Shown here: positions 20,069-28,350 of the stretch, in pieces
Layout of the letters: each line of letters opens with the position of its first letter
Position numbering within the stretch: the first letter of the stretch is position 1
Assembly (NCBI GenBank): GCA_963825585.1
Contig: CAWGTX010000009.1
Coordinates: 496,001 to 560,000, forward strand
From: JAOUGY01 sp963825585
Lineage (GTDB): Bacteria; Actinomycetota; Acidimicrobiia; Spongiisociales; ZC4RG35
DNA length: 64,000 bases
Direction: 5' to 3'
The notes under the pieces: model-generated
The model's input: the letters and a program-made list of their open reading frames with translations, nothing else
What the model was told of the DNA's origin: nothing
Database searches by the model: none
Position numbers and translations under genes: made by a program

Positions 20069-21259
20069 ATGGCTAAGGCGAAGTTCGAGCGTAACAAGCC
20101 GCATGTGAACGTTGGGACCATGGGTCATATCGATCATGGGAAGACGACGTTGACGGCTGCGATCACGAAGACGTTGTTTGAGCGTGTTGGTGGTTCGAAT
20201 GCGTTTACGGCGTTTGAGAATATTGATAAGGCGCCGGAGGAGCGTGAGCGGGGGATCACGATTCAGATTGCGCATGTGGAGTATGAGACGGCTGCGCGGC
20301 ATTATGCGCATGTGGATATGCCGGGTCATGCTGACTACATCAAGAACATGATTACGGGTGCTGCGCAGGTTGATGGTGCGATTTTGGTGGTGTCGGCGAC
20401 TGATGGGCCGATGCCGCAGACTCGGGAGCATGTGTTGTTGGCGCGTCAGGTGGGTGTGCCTTCGATTGTTGTGTTCTTGAACAAGTGTGACATGGTTGAT
20501 GATGAGGAGCTTCTTGACTTGGTTGAGTTGGAAGTTCGTGATTTGTTGACTGAGTATGAGTTTCCTGGTGATGACATTCCGGTGGTGCGTGGTTCTGCTC
20601 TGCGTGCGTTGGAGGGGGATGCTGGGTATCAGGATTCGATCATGGAGTTGATGGGTCAGGTGGATTCGTATGTGCCTGAGCCGGAGCGGGATACGGCGAA
20701 GCCGTTTTTGATGCCGATTGAGGATGTGTTTTCGATCACTGGTCGTGGGACGGTTGTGACTGGGAAGATCGAGCAGGGTGTGTTGAATGTGAACGAGGAA
20801 GTTGAGATCGTTGGGATCAAGGCGACTCGGAAGACGGTGGCTACTGGGATTGAGATGTTCCGGAAGTTGTTGGATCAGGGTCAGGCTGGCGACAACGTGG
20901 GTGTGCTTCTTCGTGGTGTGGCGAAGGATGATGTTGAGCGTGGTCAGGTGTTGGCGAAGCCGGGTTCGATTACGCCGCATACTGATTTTGATGCTCAGGT
21001 GTACATTCTGACTCGTGAGGAGGGTGGGCGTCATAATCCGTTCTTCTCGGGGTATCGGCCGCAGTTTTATTTCCGTACGACGGATGTGACTGGTGCGGTG
21101 ACGTTGCCTGAGGGGACTCAGATGGTGATGCCGGGGGACAATACGGAGATGGTGGTGCAGTTGATCACTCCGATCGCGATGGATGAGGGGCAGCGGTTCG
21201 CGATTCGTGAGGGTGGTCGGACTGTGGGTGCCGGCCGTGTGGTGAAGATCAACAAGTAG
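20069..21259 (+). CDS. tuf: Elongation factor Tu
   Basis: This is EF-Tu, 396 residues, which delivers aminoacyl-tRNA to the ribosome. GHIDHGKTTLTAAI, RGITIQIAHVEYET, DMPGHADYIKNMITG and NKCDMVDD mark the GTPase domain; PFFSGYRPQFYFRTTDVTG and EGGRTVGAGRVVKI mark the C-terminal barrels. The protein is ordinary but the DNA is not. From start to stop, codons end in G or T almost throughout (Leu mostly TTG, His CAT, Asp GAT, Gly GGT/GGG), whereas fusA and rpsJ on either side prefer C/G endings. The coding strand is therefore very poor in C. This could reflect replacement from another lineage or selection for a weakly structured mRNA. Confidence 0.98.
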   Translation: MAKAKFERNKPHVNVGTMGHIDHGKTTLTAAITKTLFERVGGSNAFTAFENIDKAPEERERGITIQIAHVEYETAARHYAHVDMPGHADYIKNMITGAAQVDGAILVVSATDGPMPQTREHVLLARQVGVPSIVVFLNKCDMVDDEELLDLVELEVRDLLTEYEFPGDDIPVVRGSALRALEGDAGYQDSIMELMGQVDSYVPEPERDTAKPFLMPIEDVFSITGRGTVVTGKIEQGVLNVNEEVEIVGIKATRKTVATGIEMFRKLLDQGQAGDNVGVLLRGVAKDDVERGQVLAKPGSITPHTDFDAQVYILTREEGGRHNPFFSGYRPQFYFRTTDVTGAVTLPEGTQMVMPGDNTEMVVQLITPIAMDEGQRFAIREGGRTVGAGRVVKINK

Positions 21260-21325
21260 TTCGAGCGCTAGCTGCGTGCAGCTAGCAGCCAGCAGCTGCG
21301 AACGAGCGAAGCGAGAGAGCATTAC

Positions 21326-21634
21326 ATGGCAGACCAGAAGATCAGGATCAGGTTGAAGGCATACGACCACCAGGTCGTCGACGAGTCGTCGCGCAAGATC
21401 GCCGAGACCGTGATCCGTACCCAGGCGAAGATCAAGGGACCGGTTCCCTTGCCGACAGAGATCCACCGCTACTGCGTGATCCGCGGGCCCCACGTCCACA
21501 AGGACTCCCGCGAGCACTTCGAGCTGCGGATCCACAAGCGGCTGATCGACATCCTCGAGCCGACCCCCAAGACGGTCGACTCCCTGATGCGCCTCGATCT
21601 GCCTGCCGGTGTCGAAGTGGAGATCAAGCTGTGA
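21326..21634 (+). CDS. rpsJ: 30S ribosomal protein S10
   Basis: This is S10 (NusE), 102 residues, a small-subunit head protein that also joins NusB in antitermination complexes. It begins MADQKIRIRLKAYDHQVVD and contains the conserved loop IRGPHVHKDSREHFE. It opens the S10 operon. The 66-base gap after tuf holds a small inverted repeat (CTAGCTG / CAGCTAG) beside one AGCAGCC heptad. The codon use returns to the high-GC pattern of the other ribosomal genes. Confidence 0.97.
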   Translation: MADQKIRIRLKAYDHQVVDESSRKIAETVIRTQAKIKGPVPLPTEIHRYCVIRGPHVHKDSREHFELRIHKRLIDILEPTPKTVDSLMRLDLPAGVEVEIKL

Positions 21635-21668
21635 CCAAGTTCCCCGTTACCCAGTGTGAGGTCTCCTC

Positions 21669-22331
21669 ATGAGTGGCACTCTTACTGCCATCCTCGGCGA
21701 GAAGCTGGGCATGACCCAGATCTTCGATGACAAGGCACGTGCGATTCCGGTGACGGTGATCAAGGCCGGACCATGTCATGTGGTCCAGGTCAAGACCGTC
21801 GAGAACGACGGCTACTCGGCGATCCAGATCGGATTCGGCGAGGTCAAGCCAAGCCGCGTCAACAAGCCCGATGCGGGTCACTTCGCAAAGGCCGGTGTCG
21901 CCCCGGTGTCCAGCCTGGTCGAGGTTCGTGTCGAAGACTCGAGCGTCTTCCGGGTGGGTCAGGAGATCGGCGTGGCCGATGTTCTCACCCCCGGAGGCAA
22001 GGCCGACGTGACCGGTGTCTCCAAGGGCAAGGGGTTCGCCGGCGTCATGAAGCGGCACAACTTCTCGGGCCAGGGCGCCAGCCACGGTAACCACAAGAAA
22101 CATCGTGCCCCCGGTTCGATCGGCGCCTGCGCCACCCCGGCCCGGGTGTTCAAGGGCACCCGGATGGCCGGCCGCATGGGTGGCGACAAGGTCACCATCC
22201 TCAACGTCGAGGTGGTGGCGGTCGACGCCGACCGTGGGCTGCTGCTGCTCGGTGGCGCCGTCCCGGGTCCCAACGGCTCGCTGGTGCTGGTCCGCGAGGC
22301 GGTCAAGGCAAGGAGCTCGAAGGATGTCTGA
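21669..22331 (+). CDS. rplC: 50S ribosomal protein L3
   Basis: This is L3, 220 residues, an early assembly protein of the large subunit whose long loop reaches the peptidyl-transferase centre. It begins MSGTLTAILGEKLGMTQIF and contains SKGKGFAGVMKRH and the glycine/His-rich extension typical of the family. The stop overlaps the rplD start by eight bases. Confidence 0.97.
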   Translation: MSGTLTAILGEKLGMTQIFDDKARAIPVTVIKAGPCHVVQVKTVENDGYSAIQIGFGEVKPSRVNKPDAGHFAKAGVAPVSSLVEVRVEDSSVFRVGQEIGVADVLTPGGKADVTGVSKGKGFAGVMKRHNFSGQGASHGNHKKHRAPGSIGACATPARVFKGTRMAGRMGGDKVTILNVEVVAVDADRGLLLLGGAVPGPNGSLVLVREAVKARSSKDV

Positions 22332-23037
22332 GATCAAAGCTCCGCTGTATTCGGCCGACGGCACCGCCAAGGGCGAAGTCGTCCTCGACGCCGAGATCTT
22401 CGGCATCGTGCCGAACATGGCGGTCATGCACCAGGTGGTCACCGCACAGCTCGCCGGCGCCCGGTCGGGTACCGCCTCCACCAAGACCCGCTCAGAAGTG
22501 CGCGGTGGTGGCAAGAAGCCGTGGCGTCAGAAGGGATTGGGTCGGGCCCGCCAGGGTTCCACCCGTGCACCCCACTGGGCGGGCGGTGGCGTGGCCCATG
22601 GCCCGAAGCCGCGTGACTACAGCCAGCGCACCCCCAAGAAGATGAAGAAGCTGGCACTGCGCTCGGCGCTGTCGGCCCGTGCCTCCGAGGACGCCATCCT
22701 GGTGGTCGAGCCGCTCGACTGGGACACCCCGAAGACCAAGCAGGCCGTTGCCCTTCTGAACAGGTTGGGTTCGACCGGGAAGACGCTGCTGGTCGTGCAG
22801 CGCACCGACGAGGCGGCGCACCGGGCATTCCGGAACCTGCCGTCGGTGGTCATCGCCGAGCCCGGCCACGTCACAACCTACGACGTGCTGTGGTCGGACC
22901 GGGTGGTCTTCACCACCGAAACGATCGGAGAGGTCGCCCGGCCCGGCAAGCGGTTCGAGGTCTCATCGGACGATTTCGTGAAGGAGCCCGACGCCGCCGC
23001 CGAGCCGGCACTTGCTTCCGAAGGAGGTGAGGCCTGA
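22324..23037 (+). CDS. rplD: 50S ribosomal protein L4
   Basis: This is L4, 237 residues, which lines the exit tunnel. The tunnel loop reads GGGKKPWRQKGLGRARQGS, and FGPKPR-type residues follow as GPKPRDYSQRTPKKM. The start is the ATG at 22324, inside the end of rplC. The C-terminus has an extra 20-residue Glu/Ala-rich tail (EPDAAAEPALASEGGEA). Elsewhere L4 can autoregulate the S10 operon, but no leader evidence supports that here. The stop overlaps rplW (TGATG). Confidence 0.96.
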   Translation: MSEIKAPLYSADGTAKGEVVLDAEIFGIVPNMAVMHQVVTAQLAGARSGTASTKTRSEVRGGGKKPWRQKGLGRARQGSTRAPHWAGGGVAHGPKPRDYSQRTPKKMKKLALRSALSARASEDAILVVEPLDWDTPKTKQAVALLNRLGSTGKTLLVVQRTDEAAHRAFRNLPSVVIAEPGHVTTYDVLWSDRVVFTTETIGEVARPGKRFEVSSDDFVKEPDAAAEPALASEGGEA

Positions 23038-23324
23038 TGAAGGATCCTCGCGACATCATCATCGAGCCGGTCGTGTCTGAGAAGTCCTACGACCTGATCG
23101 AGCGCTCCAACACCTACACGTTCGTGGTCGATCCCCGGTCCAACAAGACCGAGATCAAGCAGGCCATCCAGGAGATCTTCAGCGTCAAGGTCACTTCGGT
23201 GAACACGCAGAATCGCCAGGGCAAGGTCAAGCGATCGGGTTGGGCGAAGGGGAAGCGCAAAGACATCAAACGAGCCCTGGTCACCTTGGCCGAGGGCGAT
23301 TCCATCGAGCTGTTCGGAGTCTGA
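23037..23324 (+). CDS. rplW: 50S ribosomal protein L23
   Basis: This is L23, 95 residues, at the tunnel exit, where trigger factor and SRP dock. It begins MKDPRDIIIEPVVSEKSYDL and contains YTFVVDPRSNKTEIKQAI. Its ATG overlaps the rplD stop and rplB starts one base after its own stop. Confidence 0.96.
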   Translation: MKDPRDIIIEPVVSEKSYDLIERSNTYTFVVDPRSNKTEIKQAIQEIFSVKVTSVNTQNRQGKVKRSGWAKGKRKDIKRALVTLAEGDSIELFGV

Positions 23325-23325
23325 G

Positions 23326-24159
23326 ATGGGTGTGAACAAACGCAAGCCGACCTCGGCGGGGCGCCGGTTCCAAACCGTCTCCGACTTCGCCGAGATCACC
23401 AAGTCAGAGCCCGAGAAGTCCCTTCTCGCAAAGAAGGACTCGACGGGTGGCCGCAACTCCTACGGCCGGGTCACCGCCCGCCACAAGGGTGGCGGTCACA
23501 AGCAGAAGTACCGCATCATCGACTTCCGTCGCAACAAGGACGGGGTGCCGGCGAAGGTGGCCGGGGTCGAGTACGACCCCAACCGCAACGCCCGCATCGC
23601 CCTGCTCCACTACCTCGACGGCGAGAAGCGCTACATCCTGGCGCCGGCCGGCATCAAGGTGGGCGACATGGTGGAGTCGGGACCGAAGGCCGACATCCGG
23701 CCGGGCAATGCCCTGCCGCTGCGCAACATCCCCGGTGGTACCAACGTGCATGCCATCGAGATGCGCCCCGGTGGCGGTGCCAAGATCGCCCGATCGGCCG
23801 GTTCCAGCGTCCAGCTCATGTCGAAAGAGAACGACATGGCGCTGCTCCGCCTCCCCTCGGGTGAGATGCGGATGGTGTCGCTCGATTGCCGGGCCACCAT
23901 CGGCCAGGTCGGCAACTCCGAGTCCGAGCTCATCAAGCTGGGCAAGGCCGGCCGCAACCGCTGGAAGGGTGTTCGCCCTCAGACGCGTGGTGTGGCCATG
24001 AACCCGGTCGATCACCCTCTTGGTGGTGGTGAAGGAAAGACTTCTGGTGGACGTCACCCGGTCAGCCCATGGGGCAAGCCCGAAGGGCGGACGAGGTCGA
24101 AGAAGAAGGCGTCGAACCAGTACATCGTGAGACGGCGGAACTCGAAGGGTCGGAGGTAA
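23326..24159 (+). CDS. rplB: 50S ribosomal protein L2
   Basis: This is L2, 277 residues, needed for subunit association and peptidyl-transferase activity. Conserved blocks include RHKGGGHKQKYRIIDFRR, VEYDPNRNARIALLHY and the C-terminal MNPVDHPLGGGEGKTSGGRH. The His in the last block is the residue linked to catalysis. Length and ends match the family. Confidence 0.97.
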   Translation: MGVNKRKPTSAGRRFQTVSDFAEITKSEPEKSLLAKKDSTGGRNSYGRVTARHKGGGHKQKYRIIDFRRNKDGVPAKVAGVEYDPNRNARIALLHYLDGEKRYILAPAGIKVGDMVESGPKADIRPGNALPLRNIPGGTNVHAIEMRPGGGAKIARSAGSSVQLMSKENDMALLRLPSGEMRMVSLDCRATIGQVGNSESELIKLGKAGRNRWKGVRPQTRGVAMNPVDHPLGGGEGKTSGGRHPVSPWGKPEGRTRSKKKASNQYIVRRRNSKGRR

Positions 24160-24162
24160 GCG

Positions 24163-24447
24163 ATGGCGCGCAGTCTGAAGAAAGGGCCCTTCGTCGACGA
24201 TCATCTGATCGAGAAGATCGAGGCCCTCAACTCACGCAACGAGAAGCGGGTGGTGCGGACCTGGAGCCGGCGCTCGACGATCGTGCCGGAGATGATCGGT
24301 CACACGCTCGCCGTCCACGACGGTCGCAAGCACGTGCCGGTCTACATCACCGAGTCGATGGTCGGACACAAGCTCGGCGAGTTCGCCCCGACCCGCACCT
24401 TCCGCGGTCATGCGGACAAGAAAGAGAAGGGTGCAAGGCGGCGATGA
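24163..24447 (+). CDS. rpsS: 30S ribosomal protein S19
   Basis: This is S19, 94 residues, of the small-subunit head, contacting S13. It begins MARSLKKGPFVDDHLIEKIE and has the conserved TWSRRSTIVPEMIGHT and GHKLGEFAPTRTFRGH. The stop overlaps the rplV start (ATGA). Confidence 0.97.
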   Translation: MARSLKKGPFVDDHLIEKIEALNSRNEKRVVRTWSRRSTIVPEMIGHTLAVHDGRKHVPVYITESMVGHKLGEFAPTRTFRGHADKKEKGARRR

Positions 24448-24792
24448 AGGTTCGAGCACAAGCCAAGTACATCCGTCAGGCACCGAACAAGGTGCGCATC
24501 GTGCTCGATGTCGTTCGCGGGCTTCCGGTCGGTGAGGCCGAGCAGGTGCTCAAGCACATCAATCGCCGCGTCTGCCGAGCCGATCGCCAAGGTCCTGAAG
24601 TCGGCCGTCGCCAACGCCGAGCACAACCACTCGCTCGATGCCGACGACCTGTACGTCGCCGAAGCCTTCGCCGACGAAGGCCCAACACTCAAGCGGTTCC
24701 GTCCCCGTGCCCGAGGGCGCGCCACACGGATCCGCAAGCGCACGAGCCACATAACCATCGTTGTGGCCGACCGGAATCGGGAGGTGATCTGA
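24444..24792 (+). CDS. rplV: 50S ribosomal protein L22, frame broken by one extra base near 24570
   Basis: The first half (24444 to about 24569) encodes MKVRAQAKYIRQAPNKVRIV through VLKHINRR in one frame. The second half (AEPIAKVLKSAVANAEHN through RKRTSHITIVVADR) is one base out of register. Dropping a single base, for example G24570, restores a continuous 115-residue L22 of normal length. The ATGA overlap with rpsS and the TGATG overlap with rpsC are both intact, and both halves are well conserved. L22 is essential and normally single copy, so a sequencing or assembly error is the simplest explanation. A programmed +1 shift is less likely because no known slippery site is present. Confidence 0.85.
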
Positions 24793-26022
24793 TGGGTCAG
24801 AAGACACACCCCTATGCATTCCGTATCGGGGTCGTAAACGACTGGAAGTCGAAGTGGTACTCCGACAAGGAGTACGTGCAGCTGGTCAACGAGGACTGGA
24901 AACTCCGTGACTACCTGCGGGGTGAGCTGCGTCGCGGCGCCGTCTCGCGTATCGACATCGAGCGCACTCGCGACCGGGTGGTCGTCGAGATCCACACGGC
25001 CCGCCCCGGCGTGGTCATCGGACGCAAGGGCGCTGAAGCCGAACGGCTCCGCGGCGACCTCGAGCGCATGGCATCCAAGCCGGTGAAACTCAACATCATC
25101 GAGGTGAAGGACGCCGACACCGACGCCCAGCTCCTCGCTCAGGGAATCGCCGACCAGCTCGAAAACCGGGTGGCATTCCGGCGGGCCATGAAGCGGGCCG
25201 TCCAGACGGCGATGAAGGCCGGCGCCGGTGGCGTGCGGGTCGAGGCGAAGGGTCGCCTGGGTGGCGCCGAAATGGGTCGCCGCGAGTGGTACCGGGAGGG
25301 TCGCGTGCCGTTGCACACGATCCGGGCCGACGTCGACTTCGGCATGGCCACCGCCCACACCACGGTCGGCACCATCGGAGTGAAGGTTCACGTCTACAAG
25401 GGCGATGTCATCGGTGGCACCACGGCTGCAACCCGCGAGAAGATCGCAGCCGAGGCTGCGCTCGCAACGGGTGGACCGGCTCCCAGGGGCCGTGCCGTCC
25501 CGGCCAAAGCCAGGGCCGAGCAGGCAGCCGGGGGTGATAGAGTTCCCAGGCTCATCGAGGCCGGAGGCGGTAAGCGTCTCATCGAGGCCGGCGGTGGCAA
25601 GAAGGAAGGCGGCAAACGCCTCATCGAGGCGGGCGGCGGTAAGCGTCGCATCGATGCCGAAGAGGCCGAGGCCCAGTACCGGGAAGAGCGCGAGGTCGTC
25701 GACACCGACGAGACCGCAGTTCTCGCTGCCGGGGTCGAAGTCGGCGCCGAAGTCGAAACCGGAGCTGATGCCGGAGCAGACACAGCCCCCGACGCGCAGG
25801 TCGTCGTGGATGAGGCTGCCGAGGTTGTCGAAGACGCACCCGCAGAGGTCGAGACCCCCTCCGACGCGGTCGAGGCCGCGGAAGAGGCGGCCGGCGCGGA
25901 TGGGGCGGACGCAGACGATGCGTCGTCGGTTTCGGATGATTCCGGTGACTCGGATCGATTCCGGTGACTCGGACGATTCCGACGACTCGGATGAGGCGAC
26001 GACCAGTCAGGAAGAGGAGTAG
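24792..26022 (+). CDS. rpsC: 30S ribosomal protein S3 with a long repeated and acidic C-terminal tail; frame breaks near 25956
   Basis: This is S3, which forms the mRNA entry channel. The KH domain and conserved core span about residues 1-230 (MGQKTHPYAFRIG, GRKGAEAERLRGDLE, REWYREGRVPLHTIRA). After the core comes an Ala/Arg linker, then RLIEAGGGK at 25548-25574, 25575-25601 and 25617-25643, then RRIDAEEAEAQ and over 100 residues rich in Glu, Asp, Ala and Val. As written the frame stops at 25967. Removing one base at about 25956 extends the Asp/Ser-rich tail to a TAG at 26022, giving about 409 residues and normal spacing to rplP. S3 is usually 210-280 residues. The function of the tail is unknown. 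Confidence 0.9.
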
Positions 26023-26027
26023 CGGTC

Positions 26028-26441
26028 ATGTTGATGCCCAAGCGTGTGAAGCACCGCAAGCTGCATCGCGGCCGCCGTTCCGGTGTCTCCAAGGGCGGCA
26101 CCGCGGTCAACTTCGGGGAGTACGGTATCCAGGCGCTCGAATCGGGCTGGATCACGTCCCGCCAGATCGAATCCGCCCGTATCGCCATCACCCGTACCGT
26201 GCGCCGTGGTGGGAAGGTCTGGATCACGATCTTCCCTCACAAGTCGGTGACGGCCAAGCCCGCCGAGACCCGCATGGGCTCCGGCAAGGGAAGCCCCGAG
26301 TTCTGGGTGGCCGTCGTGAAGCCGGGACGCGTCATGTTCGAACTGGCCGGTGTGCCCGAGGAGTTGGCCCGCGAGGCGATGCGTCGTGCCGGTCACAAAC
26401 TCCCGGTGAAGACCCGCTTCGTGACCCGGGAGGACTCATGA
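26028..26441 (+). CDS. rplP: 50S ribosomal protein L16
   Basis: This is L16, 137 residues, next to the A-site tRNA on the large subunit. It begins MLMPKRVKHRKLHRGRR and contains GKVWITIFPHKSVTAKP and RMGSGKGSPEFWVAVVKPGR. The ATG at 26028 is preceded by GAGGAG at a spacing of 9 bases. The stop overlaps rpmC (ATGA). Confidence 0.97.
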   Translation: MLMPKRVKHRKLHRGRRSGVSKGGTAVNFGEYGIQALESGWITSRQIESARIAITRTVRRGGKVWITIFPHKSVTAKPAETRMGSGKGSPEFWVAVVKPGRVMFELAGVPEELAREAMRRAGHKLPVKTRFVTREDS

Positions 26442-26662
26442 ACGCCACAGAGCTTCGTGATCTGACCGCCGAAGAGCTGGAGATCAAGCTCGGTGAGGCG
26501 AAGGAAGAACTCTTCAACCTTCGTTTCCAGCTGGCCACCAACCAGCTCGACAACACCTCCCGGATTCGTGAGGTCAAGAAAGAGATCGCCCGCATCCTCG
26601 GTGTGATGCGGGAGCAGGAGATTGCGGCGTGGCGGGCCACGACCGCCGGAAAGGACTCGTGA
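26438..26662 (+). CDS. rpmC: 50S ribosomal protein L29
   Basis: This is L29, 74 residues, at the exit-tunnel rim beside L23. It is a two-helix protein beginning MNATELRDLTAEELEIKLGE, with the family signature LFNLRFQLATNQLDNTSRIR. It overlaps rplP and rpsQ by a few bases at either end. Confidence 0.96.
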   Translation: MNATELRDLTAEELEIKLGEAKEELFNLRFQLATNQLDNTSRIREVKKEIARILGVMREQEIAAWRATTAGKDS

Positions 26663-26919
26663 TGGAGGAGCGATCACGGCGCAAGGTGCGCGTGGGCGTT
26701 GTCGTCTCCGACGCGCGGGACAAGACGGTGACGGTCGAAGTCCCCTCGTCGTTCAAGCACCCGCGCTACGACAAGGTCGTGAGGCGGAGCACCAAGTTCC
26801 ATGCCCACGACGAGGCCAACGATGCACACATCGGAGACACGGTGCGCATCATGGAGACCCGGCCCATCTCGAAGCAGAAGAGATGGCGCGTGGTCGAGAT
26901 CGTGGAGCGTGCCAGATGA
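26662..26919 (+). CDS. rpsQ: 30S ribosomal protein S17
   Basis: This is S17, 85 residues, an early-binding 16S rRNA protein with an OB fold. It has VGVVVSDARDKTVTVEV near the N-terminus and GDTVRIMETRPISKQKRW near the end. The ATG at 26662 overlaps the rpmC stop and is preceded by AAGGA. Confidence 0.96.
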   Translation: MEERSRRKVRVGVVVSDARDKTVTVEVPSSFKHPRYDKVVRRSTKFHAHDEANDAHIGDTVRIMETRPISKQKRWRVVEIVERAR

Positions 26920-27284
26920 TCCAGCAGGAGTCCCGCCTTCGGGTGGCTGACAACTCCGGAGCTCGCGAGGTGCTCTGTATCCGGGTGCTCGGCGGATCCC
27001 GCCGTCGCTATGCCGGTGTGGGCGACGTGATCGTCGCCGCCGTCAAAGAGGCAACGCCCGGCGGAAACGTCAAGAAGGGCGAGGTCGTCAAGGCGGTGGT
27101 CGTGCGCACCTCGAAGGGCCGCCGTCGACCCGACGGCACCTACATCCGGTTCGACGACAACGCCTGCGTCATCATCGACGCCAACCAGCAGCCACGCGGT
27201 ACCCGCATCTTCGGACCGGTTGCCCGCGAGCTGCGTGACAAGAAGTTCATGCGAATCGTGTCGCTTGCCCCGGAGGTGATCTGA
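26916..27284 (+). CDS. rplN: 50S ribosomal protein L14
   Basis: This is L14, 122 residues, at the subunit interface. It begins MIQQESRLRVADNSGAREV and ends FMRIVSLAPEVI, and contains RFDDNACVIID. It overlaps rpsQ (ATGA) and rplX (TGATG), showing tight coupling. Confidence 0.97.
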   Translation: MIQQESRLRVADNSGAREVLCIRVLGGSRRRYAGVGDVIVAAVKEATPGGNVKKGEVVKAVVVRTSKGRRRPDGTYIRFDDNACVIIDANQQPRGTRIFGPVARELRDKKFMRIVSLAPEVI

Positions 27285-27589
27285 TGAAGCTCAAGTCCGG
27301 CGACAAGGTGATGGTGATCGCGGGCAAGGACGCCGGGAAGGAGTCGCGCATCGAGCGCGTCTATCCCGAGCAGAACCGCGTGCTGGTGGAGGGTGTCAAC
27401 ACTGCCAAGAAGCACACCAAGACCAATCCCCAGCAGCCCAACTCGGGCGGCATCGTGGATCGCGACATGCCGATCGATGCCTCGAACGTCATGATCATGT
27501 GCCCGAAGTGCGGTCCCACCCGCATCGGTGCCCGGATCGACGCCAAGGGCAAGCATCGTACCTGCGCGAAGTGCGGAGGTGACCTGTGA
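27284..27589 (+). CDS. rplX: 50S ribosomal protein L24, zinc-knuckle type
   Basis: This is L24, 101 residues, an assembly initiator for the large subunit. The KOW motif is at the N-terminus (KSGDKVMVIAGKDAGKE). Cys73-Cys76 and Cys94-Cys97 form two CxxC pairs that probably bind zinc. Zinc-type forms are often downregulated under zinc limitation in actinobacteria, but no Zur site is visible here. The stop overlaps the rplE start. Confidence 0.96.
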   Translation: MKLKSGDKVMVIAGKDAGKESRIERVYPEQNRVLVEGVNTAKKHTKTNPQQPNSGGIVDRDMPIDASNVMIMCPKCGPTRIGARIDAKGKHRTCAKCGGDL

Positions 27590-28146
27590 CCGCCCCCCGT
27601 TTGAAGACCAAGTACCTCGAGGAAGTCGCTCCGGCCCTCGCCACCGAGCTCGGTGTCACCAACGTGATGCAGGTGCCGCGGTTCTCCAAGATCGTGGTGA
27701 ACATGGGTGTCGGTGAGGCCGTGGGTGATCGCAAGCAGATGGAGTCGGCGATCGAGGAGCTCTCGATCATCACCGGCCAGAAGCCGCGTGTGAACGCCGC
27801 CCGCAAGTCGATCGCCGGGTTCAAGATTCGCCAGGGCATGCCTCTGGGAGCATCGGTGACCATGCGCGGTCAGCGCATGTGGGAGTTCTTCGACCGGCTG
27901 GTGTCGGTTGCGATCCCCCGTATCCGCGACTTCCGTGGGCTGAATCCCAAGGGGTTCGACGGCAACGGCAACTATTCGTTCGGCGTGACCGAGCAGCTGA
28001 TCTTCCCGGAGATCGACTTCGACAAGGTCATCGCCACCCGCGGCATGAACATCACCATCTGCACCACGGCAACCACCGACGAGCATGCCAAGGCACTGCT
28101 CGATGCCTTCGGGTTCCCGTTCCGCAAGCAGGGTGCCCAGGTTTGA
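27586..28146 (+). CDS. rplE: 50S ribosomal protein L5
   Basis: This is L5, 186 residues, part of the 5S RNP and the central protuberance. It starts with GTG and contains PRFSKIVVNMGVGEAVGDRK, RKSIAGFKIRQGMPLG and FGVTEQLIFPEIDFDKV. It overlaps rplX by four bases. The following 15-base gap leads to zinc-type rpsN. Confidence 0.97.
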   Translation: MTAPRLKTKYLEEVAPALATELGVTNVMQVPRFSKIVVNMGVGEAVGDRKQMESAIEELSIITGQKPRVNAARKSIAGFKIRQGMPLGASVTMRGQRMWEFFDRLVSVAIPRIRDFRGLNPKGFDGNGNYSFGVTEQLIFPEIDFDKVIATRGMNITICTTATTDEHAKALLDAFGFPFRKQGAQV

Positions 28147-28161
28147 TGAGGAAGGTGTGAG

Positions 28162-28347
28162 ATGGCGAAGAAATCGTTGATCGCCAAGGCGAACAGAAAA
28201 CCCAAGTACAAGGTGCGGGGCTACAACCGCTGCAAACGGTGCGGACGTTCGCGTGCGTACCTGCGCGACTTCGGCATGTGCCGTATCTGCGTGCGTCAGC
28301 TGGCCAGCCAGGGTGAGCTTCCCGGTGTCAGAAAGGCGTCGTGGTAG
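28162..28347 (+). CDS. rpsN: 30S ribosomal protein S14 type Z
   Basis: This is the short, zinc-binding form of S14, 61 residues. Cys24, Cys27, Cys40 and Cys43 make the zinc site in NRCKRCGRSRAY and FGMCRICVR. It sits between rplE and rpsH, the usual spc operon place. The ATG follows GAAGGTGTGAG. Confidence 0.97.
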   Translation: MAKKSLIAKANRKPKYKVRGYNRCKRCGRSRAYLRDFGMCRICVRQLASQGELPGVRKASW

Positions 28348-28350
28348 ATC

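Noticed and set aside
20027..21535. Minus-strand open frame of about 502 residues opposite tuf
   Set aside because: It arises from the G/T-rich coding strand of tuf. The translation is Arg/His/Thr-rich with no domain; no ribosome site or promoter is seen.
24444..24792. rplV frameshift as programmed +1 frameshifting
   Set aside because: No known slippery heptamer, stop codon in the A site or stimulatory element is seen at 24561-24580. Kept only as a low-probability alternative to a sequence error.
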